A stretch of 64,000 nt of DNA from Methylotuvimicrobium alcaliphilum 20Z. Its GTDB lineage: Bacteria; Pseudomonadota; Gammaproteobacteria; Methylococcales; Methylomonadaceae. Positions 54,301-61,741 of the stretch are shown here, piece after piece (positions within the stretch are counted from its first letter, which is position 1; every line of letters starts with the position of its first letter). The translations under genes and the position numbers were made by a program. Location of the stretch: the NCBI RefSeq assembly GCF_000968535.2, contig NC_016112.1, forward strand, positions 1,054,001 to 1,118,000. Direction: 5' to 3'. Below the pieces are notes generated by a model. It ran no database searches and was not told the DNA's origin. It was given only the letters and a program-made list of their open reading frames with translations.

Positions 54301-54873
54301 ATCCTTGTTAGTGGCAACTTCGTCGGTAGCTACGATGCCGGTGGTATTTTCTACGAGAGCACCTTTGAGTTCGGCGCAAATGCTGGTTCGGTTGCTGAAG
54401 GGGTGGGTACAGATGGCAACATCTTCACCATTGCTGAATTCACAGCCGGTGCAGCAGCCAGTGATATCCTTGATTTCACTGCCATGCCTGTTGATAACAC
54501 GAACACTGCTCCAGCCACTGGGCATGAGTTCATCGCGGTAGGCACTGAAGCTAGCATTGGTGACGATGCCACCATCATTGTCTTCACGGCGGGTGTTGCG
54601 GCCGACGCAGCAACCATCGTGACACAGTTTGCTGATGGTGCGGGAGATTTCCGTTCAGCAGATGCTACTGCACGTAACGCTGACTTTGCTATTGATAGCC
54701 AGTTGATCTTCCTGATTGACGATGGCGCTGGTAATACCGGTGTCTGGTATTGGGATGATACAGTTGGTGCTGTTGGCGATGGTATTGTCGATGCTGATGA
54801 GCTTTCGCAGATTGCCCAGTTGACTGGAGTCGTCACTGCCGAGCTGACGGTTGATAACTTCGTCCTCGCTTAA
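48328..54873 (+). CDS. Giant acidic repetitive exoprotein (candidate S-layer protein or adhesin)
   Basis: 2181 residues from the ATG at 48328, with GGAG 8 nt upstream. The N-terminal ~95 residues are helical with an EF-hand-like loop DLDGNGRLNRSEL at 76-88. Then follow long Asp/Gly/Thr-rich beta-strand repeats with few Lys, almost no Cys and no aromatic clusters. Near the C-terminus (FTIAEFTAG..., GVWYWDDTVGAVGDGIVDADELSQI) another Ca-binding-like loop precedes the end LTVDNFVLA, which resembles an uncleaved type I secretion signal. There is no Sec signal peptide. With SapC and a T1SS nearby, it is probably exported by that system and forms a surface layer or giant adhesin. Codon use after about 49.5 kb is CTG/GGT/CGT-rich, unlike neighbouring genes. 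Confidence 0.8.
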   Translation: MATLSVDIAQSYMETLRSYGLEFNIRQTNNLTNRIINRLENRGHTPEQVADWLMSRVAVKQQLRKLVKQGELAEFDLDGNGRLNRSELLNAMSALSETAVEEAPVEDPTTPKPPADPSITTLTLTEIPTQRTATLKWNNVDADLAIDFMQDVLKLDLNRLGWMEDGQLTVNIDNIAISDSDSNSDINIGMVDGEEFLFSVNTPVALYTNIIFDLKQNDDVIQTGIVLTPTENNGGSFENGITSDADNHIIAGRPELLHGAYIDGGGGYNTLEVDMKGFFAQPFQLLNIQEIHVQNLPNVYSFDQTIFSDTEGDYFANFPIPTNLDGDDSILDLSRATSLERLVINEARFPGSANALGDLYLVGIKADAVARLEGNFTEDVNLFYGRGLGNAINLEFANVTMSDSEGGGELVLGHNAGTVNLLSEGRLNVLESVDFGSFLRELTITGTGELVIDDALAFAFGEVHIDASANTGGIRLKVDSVADGSSLSNEIGFSAVLDEVTIKGSQGRDVIEISGTAAGVLLDIDTGAGRDTVFLTDDTLSAGAGSVITGDNLTVVVTATADLRKADVVGVDRFVLNAGPAAAGNLVLTQTQVEAMDAGVFTAAHNTIAVLSVEITEAGTVLSDLIDLSALSSDVKLAFNVVKGASLEMTAEELHKYVAFEGIDATMAGHLVITGAGLGFDPEDQSDYDTGGTIANYGLTPDQNISIIRDPNGFERPAPDTNTDILTIDTTGGITIGANALSDDDAFSTNATTLIIEGAGDITFNAPLEMLLDNYTIDFSGLTGNLNGLTILDFQNITDGNDPSDWGQIIGNPDVNTRINVVIEDGKEVGDDSLGNANGGLKSSGVETYVVLGTVGETYTFNVCDTTQGLEVLGFRGLGDVTFNQINWGTNLLLEGDGFENFGDIPKAFANPNQSNIGSIEANYFFDGATVDVAINNQGQALGTTSTGAARPLVVESIVVNGAETVNLAIEDGSAWIKSVDGSVLEDLTVTSDFHVTLSLIAANSDLESIDGSGVVGVMALEISDVDGAGDPTALTVDLSSTELSGIDQIDLGPLADLTLNIDQIEDIGTANIAFTGTAAQAQNDPATLNIGQFAEQEFDITTVGLEAGVELGTVTFVANAGEITMHPDTNLSGATAIVIPEGTTVNMTAAQYEQIVDGGNGSSFSGLGVLNITDLLGEPELDTNGDPIPGAFASDINLSGVPVEMMGSISLAAGVDSMRLTGNIGIAQFEEREIADPDNTDFVSVQTSHNFHELTGETQGFSFVLAEDQNLIFTTEAQAHNRVVEGDGSKVTLAFAVLLDSQVNFNTLGGTLAVDGLNLAYYSDLTDLEVLQALVAGTNVEQILGNLDENTVVQISEFIAGANFANPTFRDVEVLEGVTVAGGLVFENLNDELPDSLKLTELSLSLLGDATITGTVDISGAPLLDQGFETLTINSLGDDPNTINNVVATGNDLIDVVINAEQDLSVQTITLSFVPKTPGQTSDATLTVNGDADVTIKTLDSTDPDINVVNIDNNLTGGATLTFTGGSAAFEGDDTDSLILTGAGNTVFDTEGASTGGIDSDSLSLIDASEHTGDLDLGRIISVDEANFSLLTSAGNASATLQATMNDQGFNAAVLAYNAALAADPVVPGNVTAALTALTTAAGLLGFVDANEDPLAFTQANAADLIAEFRPEWNFELGANTELTIDGDDIVGADFVAGALVISGGKLIIEGEVDLRDLAVLDISDVEIELAAGARILMTDEQFDALDNVTFSGPGQTLEVDDALLAELSIVNDITDIRGVTEIQLEEGLVEDITMTAEQARIATVVDADGNPVLVDFDVDPTVIDAAGDPVEAGDFRTLTGSVVTVEVTGNDDLTDLAGLNRIEIVSDDLVDLKVALDLDGANNQVAALQTAAGGAFDGTFFDVLSNFTVEASFEVLSQFDPETTLFVANPIVEDVNFDIVRDVNGDVTSVSVSGGSSLGFAQSDAGFQELLEAGQVTEVVFENVGSLNSILVSGNFVGSYDAGGIFYESTFEFGANAGSVAEGVGTDGNIFTIAEFTAGAAASDILDFTAMPVDNTNTAPATGHEFIAVGTEASIGDDATIIVFTAGVAADAATIVTQFADGAGDFRSADATARNADFAIDSQLIFLIDDGAGNTGVWYWDDTVGAVGDGIVDADELSQIAQLTGVVTAELTVDNFVLA
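49542..49550 (+). repeat. Nine-G homopolymer within the giant exoprotein gene
   Basis: Encodes part of a Glu-Gly-Gly-Gly run (residues ~404-407). A change of one base would end the protein soon after. The tract is followed by the region of changed codon use. Confidence 0.9.
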
Positions 54874-54956
54874 TCCCACTTTTAAAGTGAGATGCCTCGA
54901 AGGTACCCGGCTTTACGCCGGGTACCTGAAGGGTTAAAGCCTGTTCCATTAAATTA

Positions 54957-54993
54957 GAGCCCCGTCCCATCCAAAGGGCGGGGCTTTTGTTAT
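54957..54993 (+). terminator. Intrinsic terminator after the giant exoprotein gene
   Basis: GAGCCCCGTCCC pairs with GGGCGGGGCTT around a short loop, followed by TTTTGTT. A second perfect hairpin, AGGTACCCGGC / GCCGGGTACCT, lies just before it at 54901-54927. The giant gene is therefore probably its own transcript. Confidence 0.75.
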
Positions 54994-55020
54994 TGACACA
55001 TAAATCTGAAGGAGTGACAC

Positions 55021-55893
55021 ATGGCCTTTTTTGGAAATAGCCCGACAATAGCCAGTAGTTCAAACTTTGGCTCAGCTCCGCAAAAAGCAGCCCCCAGCTT
55101 TGGCCCAGCACCGGAAAAAGCAGTCCCCAGCTTTGGCCCAGCACCGGAAAAAGCAGCTCCCAGTTTCGGGCCGCCACCGGTTAAAAGCGATGCCCCCAGC
55201 TTTGGCCCGCCCCCGGAAAAAGCAGCCCCCAGCTTTGGCCCAGCACCGCAAGTTGGCGACTCGTATATGGCAGATGATCCGGTTAAAGGGGGTTCATACT
55301 GGCAGACCCAAACCCAGACCCATTATATCTTTGATTTTACTTCAATCCCTGCTGAACTTGAATCGTTAGGTCAATTCAGCCTTATTGCCGAGGGTGCTGA
55401 TGTCGATATTCCCCTTGACACTCAGGGGCGCAGCTTTGGCCTGCTTCAATCAAGGAATGTCCAAGCCGCAGAGATTGATATCTTTCTCGGACTGGATGCT
55501 GGTACATTAAACAGCCTGACTCCATCGACAGCTACCAATGGCGCTGTCATAAAGTTTACTGTTCCCTCTGCTAAAGACCTTGAAATGATTCGTTTTGACT
55601 GGAATTTTGTGAACAATGAATCAGGTACTTACGATGATTTCGCTTTCTATTACATCAGTGACGGCCAGATTGGGGTACTAAGTAGCTCTTCGCAAATCAA
55701 TTTTGCCAGCTCAACAGGATGGCAACAGATGCTCGTGGATGATCTGGAAATCGATGGTCCAGTGTCTGTAGCTTTTGGCGTTCTAAATGTTTTGGATACA
55801 GCGGTAGATGCTTATCTGGGAGTGGATCAAGTTGAGTTAATTGGGGTATCTTTTGCGCCTGACATCTCTGTAGGGACCTCCTTCTGGGGGTGA
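55021..55893 (+). CDS. Proline-rich-repeat protein next to the giant exoprotein, unknown function
   Basis: 290 residues with GAAGGAG 6 nt before the ATG. Residues ~18-80 are five copies of a degenerate repeat APSFGPAPEKA. Residues ~95-285 form a globular beta-rich domain (HYIFDFTSIPAELESLG, FDWNFVNNES, DDFAFYYISDG, VAFGVLNVLD), reminiscent of jelly-roll secreted domains. There is no signal peptide, lipobox or PEP-CTERM anchor. I do not recognise the family. Its place directly after a likely T1SS substrate and its beta-rich build suggest that it is exported too; this is inference. The low-complexity linker could act as a spacer or surface anchor. Confidence 0.6.
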   Translation: MAFFGNSPTIASSSNFGSAPQKAAPSFGPAPEKAVPSFGPAPEKAAPSFGPPPVKSDAPSFGPPPEKAAPSFGPAPQVGDSYMADDPVKGGSYWQTQTQTHYIFDFTSIPAELESLGQFSLIAEGADVDIPLDTQGRSFGLLQSRNVQAAEIDIFLGLDAGTLNSLTPSTATNGAVIKFTVPSAKDLEMIRFDWNFVNNESGTYDDFAFYYISDGQIGVLSSSSQINFASSTGWQQMLVDDLEIDGPVSVAFGVLNVLDTAVDAYLGVDQVELIGVSFAPDISVGTSFWG

Positions 55894-55984
55894 TGCATAG
55901 GGAGTAATGCGCTAAAGAATAGGTCTTGAAGTGCAATCATAATATGCATACCTGACTAGCTTTTCCCCTGCTCCATTTAAGCAG

Positions 55985-56263
55985 GGACAGATTCCTCGTT
56001 CCCAAGCTCCGGCTTGAGAACGCCTACAGGAAAAAGGGGTCAGGTCTAGAATGAATGCGTTTTCCTCGTTCCCAAGCTCTGGCTTGGGAACGCCTACCGT
56101 CAAGCTCAGCTTGACGAAGCCACGCCGGAACCCACACCCACCGTGGGAACCCATGCCGGAGCAACGTAACACAAAGGCTGCCCAAACCCACTCACCCGCA
56201 AGGAAACCCGCCAAGCAGAGCTTGGAGGTAGGCATTCCCAAGCTGGAGCTTGGGAACGAGGGC
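55985..56263. repeat. Cluster of GTTCCCAAGCTCTGGCTTGGGAACG palindromes
   Basis: The palindromic unit (arms TTCCCAAGC / GCTTGGGAA) occurs near 55998, 56072 and 56236, linked to CGTCAAGCTCAGCTTGACG and CCCACCGTGGG palindromes. The same group is at 58833-58990, on the other side of the IS21 element. Frames here are shadows of palindromes. The gene-free stretch 55894-56438 holds this, a terminator and the IS21 left end. Confidence 0.7.
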
Positions 56264-56300
56264 CAAAAAACCGCCCCGGGCAACCGGCGGCGGTTTTTTT
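56264..56300. terminator. Bidirectional intrinsic terminator
   Basis: AAAAAACCGCC at 56265-56275 and GGCGGTTTTTTT at 56288-56300 are inverted, with CCGGGCAACCGG between. T-runs exist on both strands, so it can stop transcription from either side. Confidence 0.7.
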
Positions 56301-56438
56301 ATGCGCGAAACCGTGACTTCGAATGTTAATGGTCAATTAAACTGAGCCAGAAATGGCCAACAATTTTGAGCCACTTTTTCAGACTTTATTTATACCAATA
56401 AATCTGACAGAGTCCCTGAATTTTTTCCAGGGAGCGTC

Positions 56439-58013
56439 ATGAAGGAGTGGATTGTGATCCATCAGATTAAAGCGTTATACAACGATGGCAACGGCTTATC
56501 CGAGCGTCAGATTGCCAGTCAATTGGGTATTTCCCGTAACACCGTGAGCAAATACCTGAAGCTGTCGGCTGCGGACATTAGTGCCCTGCAGGAAGAGATA
56601 TCCCGTGGTAAGAAGCTGGACGATTACCGCGACTACATTATTCAGTTGCTGCAAACCTATCCGGGCTTGTCAGCGGTCAAAGTGCTGCGCAAACTGAAGG
56701 CCAAAGTGGACGATTTGGCCGTTTCCGACCGTTCGGTACGGCGTTATATACAGGCTCTCAAGCAAGAGATTAGCTTTAAGCAGGCGCGTTATTATGAGCC
56801 GGTATTGGACATGGTGCCGGGCGAACAATGCCAGGTCGATGGCGGCGAACTCCGCGATGTGATGATTGGCGGCGTGGCGACGACGGTATATTTCATGGTG
56901 TTTGTGCTATCGTATTCGCGTCTGATGCATGTTTCGATCTGTGCCAAGCCGATTGATACCGAGATGCTGATTCGCCAGCACGATGCGGCATTTCGCTATT
57001 TCGGCGGCATGCCGCAAGAGTGCGTGTACGATCAGACCAAGCTGGTGGTCATTAGCGAAGTGTTTCGCGAGTTGCGCTTGAACCAGCGCTTCCATCAGTA
57101 CGCCACGGCAGCGGGCTTCACGATTCGGGCTTGTGAAGGTTATGATCCGGAAAGCAAAGGCAAGGTCGAGGCCGGGGTCAAATACGTCAAACAAAATGCC
57201 TTGTATGGCGAGACTTTTACCGACTGGGATGCTTTGAAGGCCCATATGACCGACTGGCTCGACGGGATAGCCAATCAACGGCGACACGGCACCACCGGCC
57301 AACAACCGGCGATACATTACGCGGCCAACGAGCAAGGCCATATGCGGGCTTACCTGACGCCGTCTTGTGTTGACGCTACCGCCAGCCAGGCCCGCATCAC
57401 CCGCAAGGCGGATAAAACCGGCTTGATCGCCTGGCAATCCAATAAATACTCGGTACCGATGGCGTATCAATGCGCCCGTGTCGCCGTGCATGAAGCTAAC
57501 GGCGTCATCCAGATCAGCGATCTCAGTACTCACAAAGTGATCGCCGAACATGCTGTGTGTCTGGAAAAGGGGCAAATTATCAAGAACCGGCATCATTACC
57601 GAGATATGTCGCTACGCATCGAAACGCTTGAAAAGGACTTGCATGAACTGCTGCCGTCTCCGGCGGTCGTGACTCAGCTATGTGCCTTGTTGAAAGCCAG
57701 CTCGCCGAAAATCTACAAAGACCAGCTGGCCGGTGCCAAGCAGGTGCTGACCGAGCAGATCAAACAGCAGGGTGCGATTCCCGAAGCGGTGCTGACGCGA
57801 CTGATCGACACGCCTCGGTTAACGGCCAGCGGCCTGAAAGAACGACTGGAGGCCTGGCGGCAGTCTGTGGGACGCTCGGACGACAGCGATGCCCTATCGA
57901 TGCCGCCATCAGAGCAGGCCACTGCCGCCATCAAGCAAGAATGTCCGCTGGCCCGTTATCGTGCCCTGAATGGCCACTCGGCTGGCCAAGGAGAGAGCCA
58001 TGCCATCCATTGA
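56439..58013 (+). CDS. istA: IS21 family transposase IstA
   Basis: 524 residues. The N-terminal helix-turn-helix (LSERQIASQLGISRNTVSKYL, about 19-39) is followed by an RNase-H-like integrase core with QVDGGEL (first Asp), YDQTKLVVI (second) and a Glu in the AGVKYVKQNALYG region. It cuts and joins the element ends with IstB as its helper ATPase. The stop overlaps the istB start by 14 bp, so translation is coupled. No frameshift is seen. Confidence 0.95.
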   Translation: MKEWIVIHQIKALYNDGNGLSERQIASQLGISRNTVSKYLKLSAADISALQEEISRGKKLDDYRDYIIQLLQTYPGLSAVKVLRKLKAKVDDLAVSDRSVRRYIQALKQEISFKQARYYEPVLDMVPGEQCQVDGGELRDVMIGGVATTVYFMVFVLSYSRLMHVSICAKPIDTEMLIRQHDAAFRYFGGMPQECVYDQTKLVVISEVFRELRLNQRFHQYATAAGFTIRACEGYDPESKGKVEAGVKYVKQNALYGETFTDWDALKAHMTDWLDGIANQRRHGTTGQQPAIHYAANEQGHMRAYLTPSCVDATASQARITRKADKTGLIAWQSNKYSVPMAYQCARVAVHEANGVIQISDLSTHKVIAEHAVCLEKGQIIKNRHHYRDMSLRIETLEKDLHELLPSPAVVTQLCALLKASSPKIYKDQLAGAKQVLTEQIKQQGAIPEAVLTRLIDTPRLTASGLKERLEAWRQSVGRSDDSDALSMPPSEQATAAIKQECPLARYRALNGHSAGQGESHAIH

Positions 58014-58746
58014 TCAGATTGCCAGGCAATACCGCAGCTTGTGCCTGACGGCCATTGCCGAGCACTTGCCGACCTTGCTTGGCCAAGCCGAGACCCATGA
58101 AAGTTCCTACCTGCAGTTTGCCGAAAGCTTGGTTGAACATGAACAGCGCCAGCGCAACGCCAAGCGCATCGAGCAAAACCGCAAACGCGCTGGCTTTCCT
58201 TTGCTCAAAAGCCTGGAAGAGTTCGATTATCGCTTTCAGACCACCATCAGTAAACGGGAAGTCAACAGTCTGCTCGACTTCGGCTTTATCGACAATCGGG
58301 ACAATGTGGTCTTCATCGGACCGCCCGGGGTCGGCAAGACCCACCTGGCCATCGGCATCGGCCTGAAAGCCATTGATGCCGGTTATAAGGTCAGCTTCAA
58401 CACCGCACTAGGCTTGATGGAGGTATTGGAACTGGCCGAACTCAAAGGCGAGTTGAAAAAGAAAATCAACCAACTGCTCAAATTCGATGTGCTGATCATC
58501 GACGAACTAGGATACCTGCCGATGAACAAACAAGGCATGCACAACCTGTTTCAGCTCATCAATGCGCTGTACGAATACCGCTCGGTGATCCTGACCACCA
58601 ACAAGGAATTCACCAACTGGGGCGAGTTTTTTATCGATGACAACGTCGCCGTACCCATCGTCGACCGCATCATCCATCATTCACACATTTTTATGCTGGG
58701 AGGGGAAAGTTATCGACTCAAATCAAAGCTAAATCAAGCATCGTAA
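58000..58746 (+). CDS. istB: IS21 family helper ATPase IstB
   Basis: 248 residues from the ATG at 58000, preceded by AAGGAGAGAGCC; a start 10 codons earlier lacks an SD. AAA+ ATPase: Walker A GPPGVGKTH at about residue 107, Walker B VLIIDELGYLP, and sensor motif LTTNKEF. It stimulates IstA and directs target choice. Length and motifs are complete. Confidence 0.95.
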   Translation: MPSIDQIARQYRSLCLTAIAEHLPTLLGQAETHESSYLQFAESLVEHEQRQRNAKRIEQNRKRAGFPLLKSLEEFDYRFQTTISKREVNSLLDFGFIDNRDNVVFIGPPGVGKTHLAIGIGLKAIDAGYKVSFNTALGLMEVLELAELKGELKKKINQLLKFDVLIIDELGYLPMNKQGMHNLFQLINALYEYRSVILTTNKEFTNWGEFFIDDNVAVPIVDRIIHHSHIFMLGGESYRLKSKLNQAS

Positions 58747-58832
58747 CCCTGGAAAAGTGGCTCAATTTAAATGGCCAAAACTGGCTCAATTCTGTTGGCC
58801 ATTGACATCGAACTTCCCAGATGCCTCGATCC

Positions 58833-58990
58833 CCAGCCGGAACTTTCCTCGTTCCCGAGCTCCGGCTTGAGAACGCCTACCGTTCCTCGTTCCCAAGCTC
58901 TGGCTTGGGAACGCCTACCGTCAAGCTCTGCTTGACGAAGCCATGCCGGAACCCACGCCCACCGTGGGAACCCATACCGGGGCAACGTAA
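58833..58990. repeat. Second cluster of GTTCCCAAGCTCTGGCTTGGGAACG palindromes
   Basis: The same palindrome group as at 55985-56263, with near-identical order, placed between the IS21 right end and the IS3 left end. Together with the first cluster it brackets the IS21 element. Confidence 0.7.
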
Positions 58991-59004
58991 CACAAAGCCC
59001 TCTG

Positions 59005-60612
59005 TGTCAATATACCTGAGACACCGCCCCATGCATTAATTAGGGAACATTTTCGGAGAAAATCTCATGACTGACACAACCGTACAAGCTATTCCTCATG
59101 CCGCGGCGAACGGTATGGACACGCAAGACGCCCGGCAGTTCGAGAGTGTCTCGGTTCGCGAACACTTCCCGCATCACCAGCGAAGTGCTTGAAAAGGCCG
59201 CCCGCCGCACGTTTACCGCCGAATACAAAGAGCGCATCTTGACCCAGGCTGATGCGTGTAGCGAACCGGGCTGCATCGGCAAGTTGCTGCGCACAGAGGG
59301 ATTATATTCCTCACATCTCAGCAAATGGCGCAGGGACGTGAGCAGGCCATCCGCGCCGGTCTATCCAAGCCGCGTGGCCGCAAACCTTCGGACAAGAATC
59401 CGTTAGCCGCTGAAAATGCTCGTCTGCAAGCCGAAATTCAGCGTTTGCAGGCATGCCTAACACAGGCGGAGCGTATCATCGATGTCCAAAAAAAACTTTC
59501 GCAACTGCTGGGCTTGTGCGAGATTCCAGCCCACACCGGGAGAGCATCATGAAGGCCACGCTTGAACTCAGCCGTGAGTTGGCGTTAAGGCCGCCTGCGA
59601 GGCGCTCAACTTCAACCGTGCCTCGTTTTATCGCGCACAACAAGATCGCTCTTCGTGGCCGGTCGAACGTCCGCGCCCGCCGCTGGCACTGAGTACGGAC
59701 GAAGAGCTACACGTCCTGGCGCATCTGCACAGCGAGCGTTTCATGGATTGCTCGCCTTATCAGGTCTATGCGGCGCTGCTCGACGAGGGCGTTTACCTGT
59801 GCTCCATCAGCACCCTCTATCGCATCCTGGTGCGCCACCAGGAAGTGCGCGAGCGCCGCAACCAGCTTCGTCGTCCCAACTACACCAAGCCCGAGTTACT
59901 CGCCACTGCGCCCAACCAAGTATGGTCATGGGATATCACCAAACTCAAAGGCCCGGCCAAATGGACGTATTTCTACCTCTACGTCATTATCGACATTTTC
60001 AGCCGCTGCGTGGTCGGCTGGATGGTAGCGCACCGCGAATCCACCGAGCTGGCTAAGCGACTGATTGGCGAAAGCTGTACTCGGCAAACTATCCGTGAAG
60101 GCCAATTGACTATTCACGCCGACCGCGGCAGCAGTATGACCTCCAAAGGCGTCGAGCAACTGCTGGCTGACCTGGGCGTGACCAAAACCCATTCACGGCC
60201 CCATGTCTCCAACGACAACCCGTATTCCGAGGCGCAGTTCAAGACCTTGAAATACCGACCGGGCTTTCCGGCTCAATTCGGCGCTATCGAAGATGCCAGA
60301 AGCTTTTGCGGAACGTTCTTCGACTGGTACAACCATGACCACTATCACTCCGGCATTGCACTGTTAACCCCGGCCAGCGTTCACAGCGGCCAAGCCGTCG
60401 AGATAGTTACGCAGCGCACGCAAGTCCTGCATGCCGCATTCGAGCGCAATCCGGAACGCTTCAAAAACCGCCAACCCCATGCCCAAGCCGTACCTGAAGC
60501 CGCTTGGATTAACCCGCCCCCTTCACGGACGGCAAATGAGGCTCTCGACCAGGAAAACTAAACTCACAATCTACACTAATTTTTTATTATGGGTGTCTCA
60601 AAATCATTGACA
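59005..60612 (+). mobile_element. IS3-family element, decayed
   Basis: 1608 bp between imperfect inverted ends TGTCAATATACCTGAGACACC (left) and TGTCAATGATTTTGAGACACC (right, reverse strand). No clear target duplication is seen. The transposase is split by several frameshifts. Confidence 0.8.
59067..60561 (+). pseudogene. IS3-family transposase with multiple frameshifts
   Basis: OrfA parts are found in three frames: an N-terminal frame starting at 59067, RTFTAEYKERILTQADACSE near 59210, and GREQAIRAGLSKPRGRKPS near 59330. The OrfB start (MKATLELSRELA at 59549) runs into another shift near 59582, and the correct frame then gives VKAACEALNFNRASFYRAQQ. From 59743 to 60561 OrfB is open, with the DDE residues in WSWDITKLKG, IHADRGSS and YSEAQFKTLKY. 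At least three frame changes exceed the single programmed shift of IS3 elements, so the transposase is dead. Confidence 0.85.
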
Positions 60613-60620
60613 TATACCGA

Positions 60621-60887
60621 AGTCTTAATCGGTTTGTGTATTACGTGACTCAACTCCTATTTGGGACGCTCAATCGGCGTAGTCAACGCAAGAGCTACAA
60701 CTGGATAGGATTTAAGGAACTGATCACGTATTTTGGACTTGCCAAACCGCGCATATGCCATGCTCTCTAGGAATCAAGGAAACATCGCGTCAGTGCAAAG
60801 CGAGCAATTTTGAAAAGCCCGGTGCGGTAATTCCGCACGCCGGGATTTGTGAGGGGGCAGTCGGGTAACTGGCTGTTCTACCTTGAT
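60621..60887 (+). pseudogene. 3' fragment of a group II intron (maturase C-terminus plus domains V-VI)
   Basis: 60621-60770 encodes the tail of a group II intron maturase, including YYVTQLLFGTLNRRSQRKSY and YFGLAKPRI before the stop. Downstream, 60814-60847 (AGCCCGGTGCGG, a TAATT turn, CCGCACGCCGGG) fits intron domain V, and a shorter hairpin with the 3' end near 60887 fits domain VI. Everything 5' is missing, cut off beside the IS3 right end at 60612. It belongs to a different intron class from the one at 32999. The gene-free stretch 60562-61243 holds this fragment, a MITE-like repeat and the promoter of the next gene. Confidence 0.75.
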
Positions 60888-61007
60888 GAAAGAATGCATT
60901 TTGTTGTTTTCGCCCAATGCCGGGTTATGTTAGATCGTTTCTCAATACAGAGCAGTGGCCAACCGAAGTAAGGATTTGGTCGAAAATAACTTCCTTATTT
61001 TATGGAG

Positions 61008-61106
61008 GGTTCGGTAGCTCGATTGGCAGGTGTCGGCGGCAGGGAAAGCCGCCGTCAAGCCTACAAGGACGTATTCACGGCGTCCTGTCAAGCGAGTTAC
61101 CGAACC
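61008..61106. mobile_element. MITE-like element with GGTTCGGTAGCTCG ends, copy 2
   Basis: 99 bp, the same ends as the element at 36387-36582 (GGTTCGGTAGCTCGATTGGCAGG and its inverted partner ending CGGTAACTCG), with a shorter interior; GGCGGCAGGGAAAGCCGCCG forms a hairpin inside. Confidence 0.65.
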
Positions 61107-61200
61107 CTCAACAAAGCTCATAGTTCCAGGATGTTATTTATCACGAAATCCTAAATGATTTAAAGTGGAAAAAGTTAGCTCTTAATTCGCATTTGAGGAA

Positions 61201-61209
61201 TGGTATAAT
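61201..61209 (+). promoter_or_regulatory. Extended -10 promoter of the first coiled-coil gene
   Basis: TGGTATAAT: a perfect TATAAT with the TGn extension, 34 nt before the ATG at 61244. No good -35 box is seen, as is common for extended -10 promoters. Confidence 0.55.
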
Positions 61210-61243
61210 CCGAACTATTAAGATATACCAAGGGGAAACTATT

Positions 61244-61741
61244 ATGGCTTTGGCGGCGCAAGATATTGAACAAATCGAAGCGATCGTCCTCCGGGTGTTG
61301 GCGGAACGAACGGAAAGCAAGAGCGGAACGGTGCGCTATGACTTGGAACTTCGGGAGCGCTTTGTTCGTGTGGAAGAAGAATTGAAGCATCAGCGGGAAT
61401 TGATGCTGGAAGGCTTCAAGCAAATGGAGAAACGTTTTGAGCAAGTGGATAAGCGTTTTGAGCAAGTGGATAAGCGTTTTGAGCAAGTGGATAAACGTTT
61501 TGAGCAAGTGGATAAGCGTTTTGAGCAAGTGGATAAACGTTTTGAGCAATTGGATAAGCGCTTTGAAGTCATGCAATTAGAGATGAATAAGCGGTTTGAA
61601 CAAGTTGATAAACGATTTGAACAACAACATCACGAAATCATGGTGTTGCATCAAGAGATCAAGGTATTGATGCGCTGGGGTTTTGGCGCCTTGATTGGTT
61701 TGAGCGGGTTGATTGTCGGTCTATTCCGGTTGATGGTTTAG
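61244..61741 (+). CDS. Coiled-coil protein with C-terminal membrane anchor and 21-bp repeat (paralogue 1)
   Basis: 165 residues from the ATG at 61244 with AGGGG 9 nt upstream; the frame is open 17 codons earlier but lacks an SD. Residues ~60-125 are tandem copies of FEQVDKR, encoded by a 21-bp DNA repeat (about six to seven units at 61432-61560), forming a heptad coiled coil. The C-terminus has one membrane helix (FGALIGLSGLIVGLFRLMV). It resembles DUF1640/CCDC90-like small coiled-coil membrane proteins. Function is unknown. A shorter paralogue follows at 62028. Confidence 0.75.
   Translation: MALAAQDIEQIEAIVLRVLAERTESKSGTVRYDLELRERFVRVEEELKHQRELMLEGFKQMEKRFEQVDKRFEQVDKRFEQVDKRFEQVDKRFEQVDKRFEQLDKRFEVMQLEMNKRFEQVDKRFEQQHHEIMVLHQEIKVLMRWGFGALIGLSGLIVGLFRLMV

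Larger units (their letters stand above)
56324..58807 (+). mobile_element. Complete IS21-family insertion sequence
   Basis: 2484 bp. It begins TGTTAATGGTCA and ends, read inward, TGTCAATGGCCA; further inside both ends share GAGCCAG and TTGAGCCACTTTT blocks (the multiple terminal repeats usual in IS21). TCGAA flanks both sides (56319-56323 and 58808-58812), a 5-bp target duplication. It carries intact istA and istB. It may be active. Confidence 0.93.
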
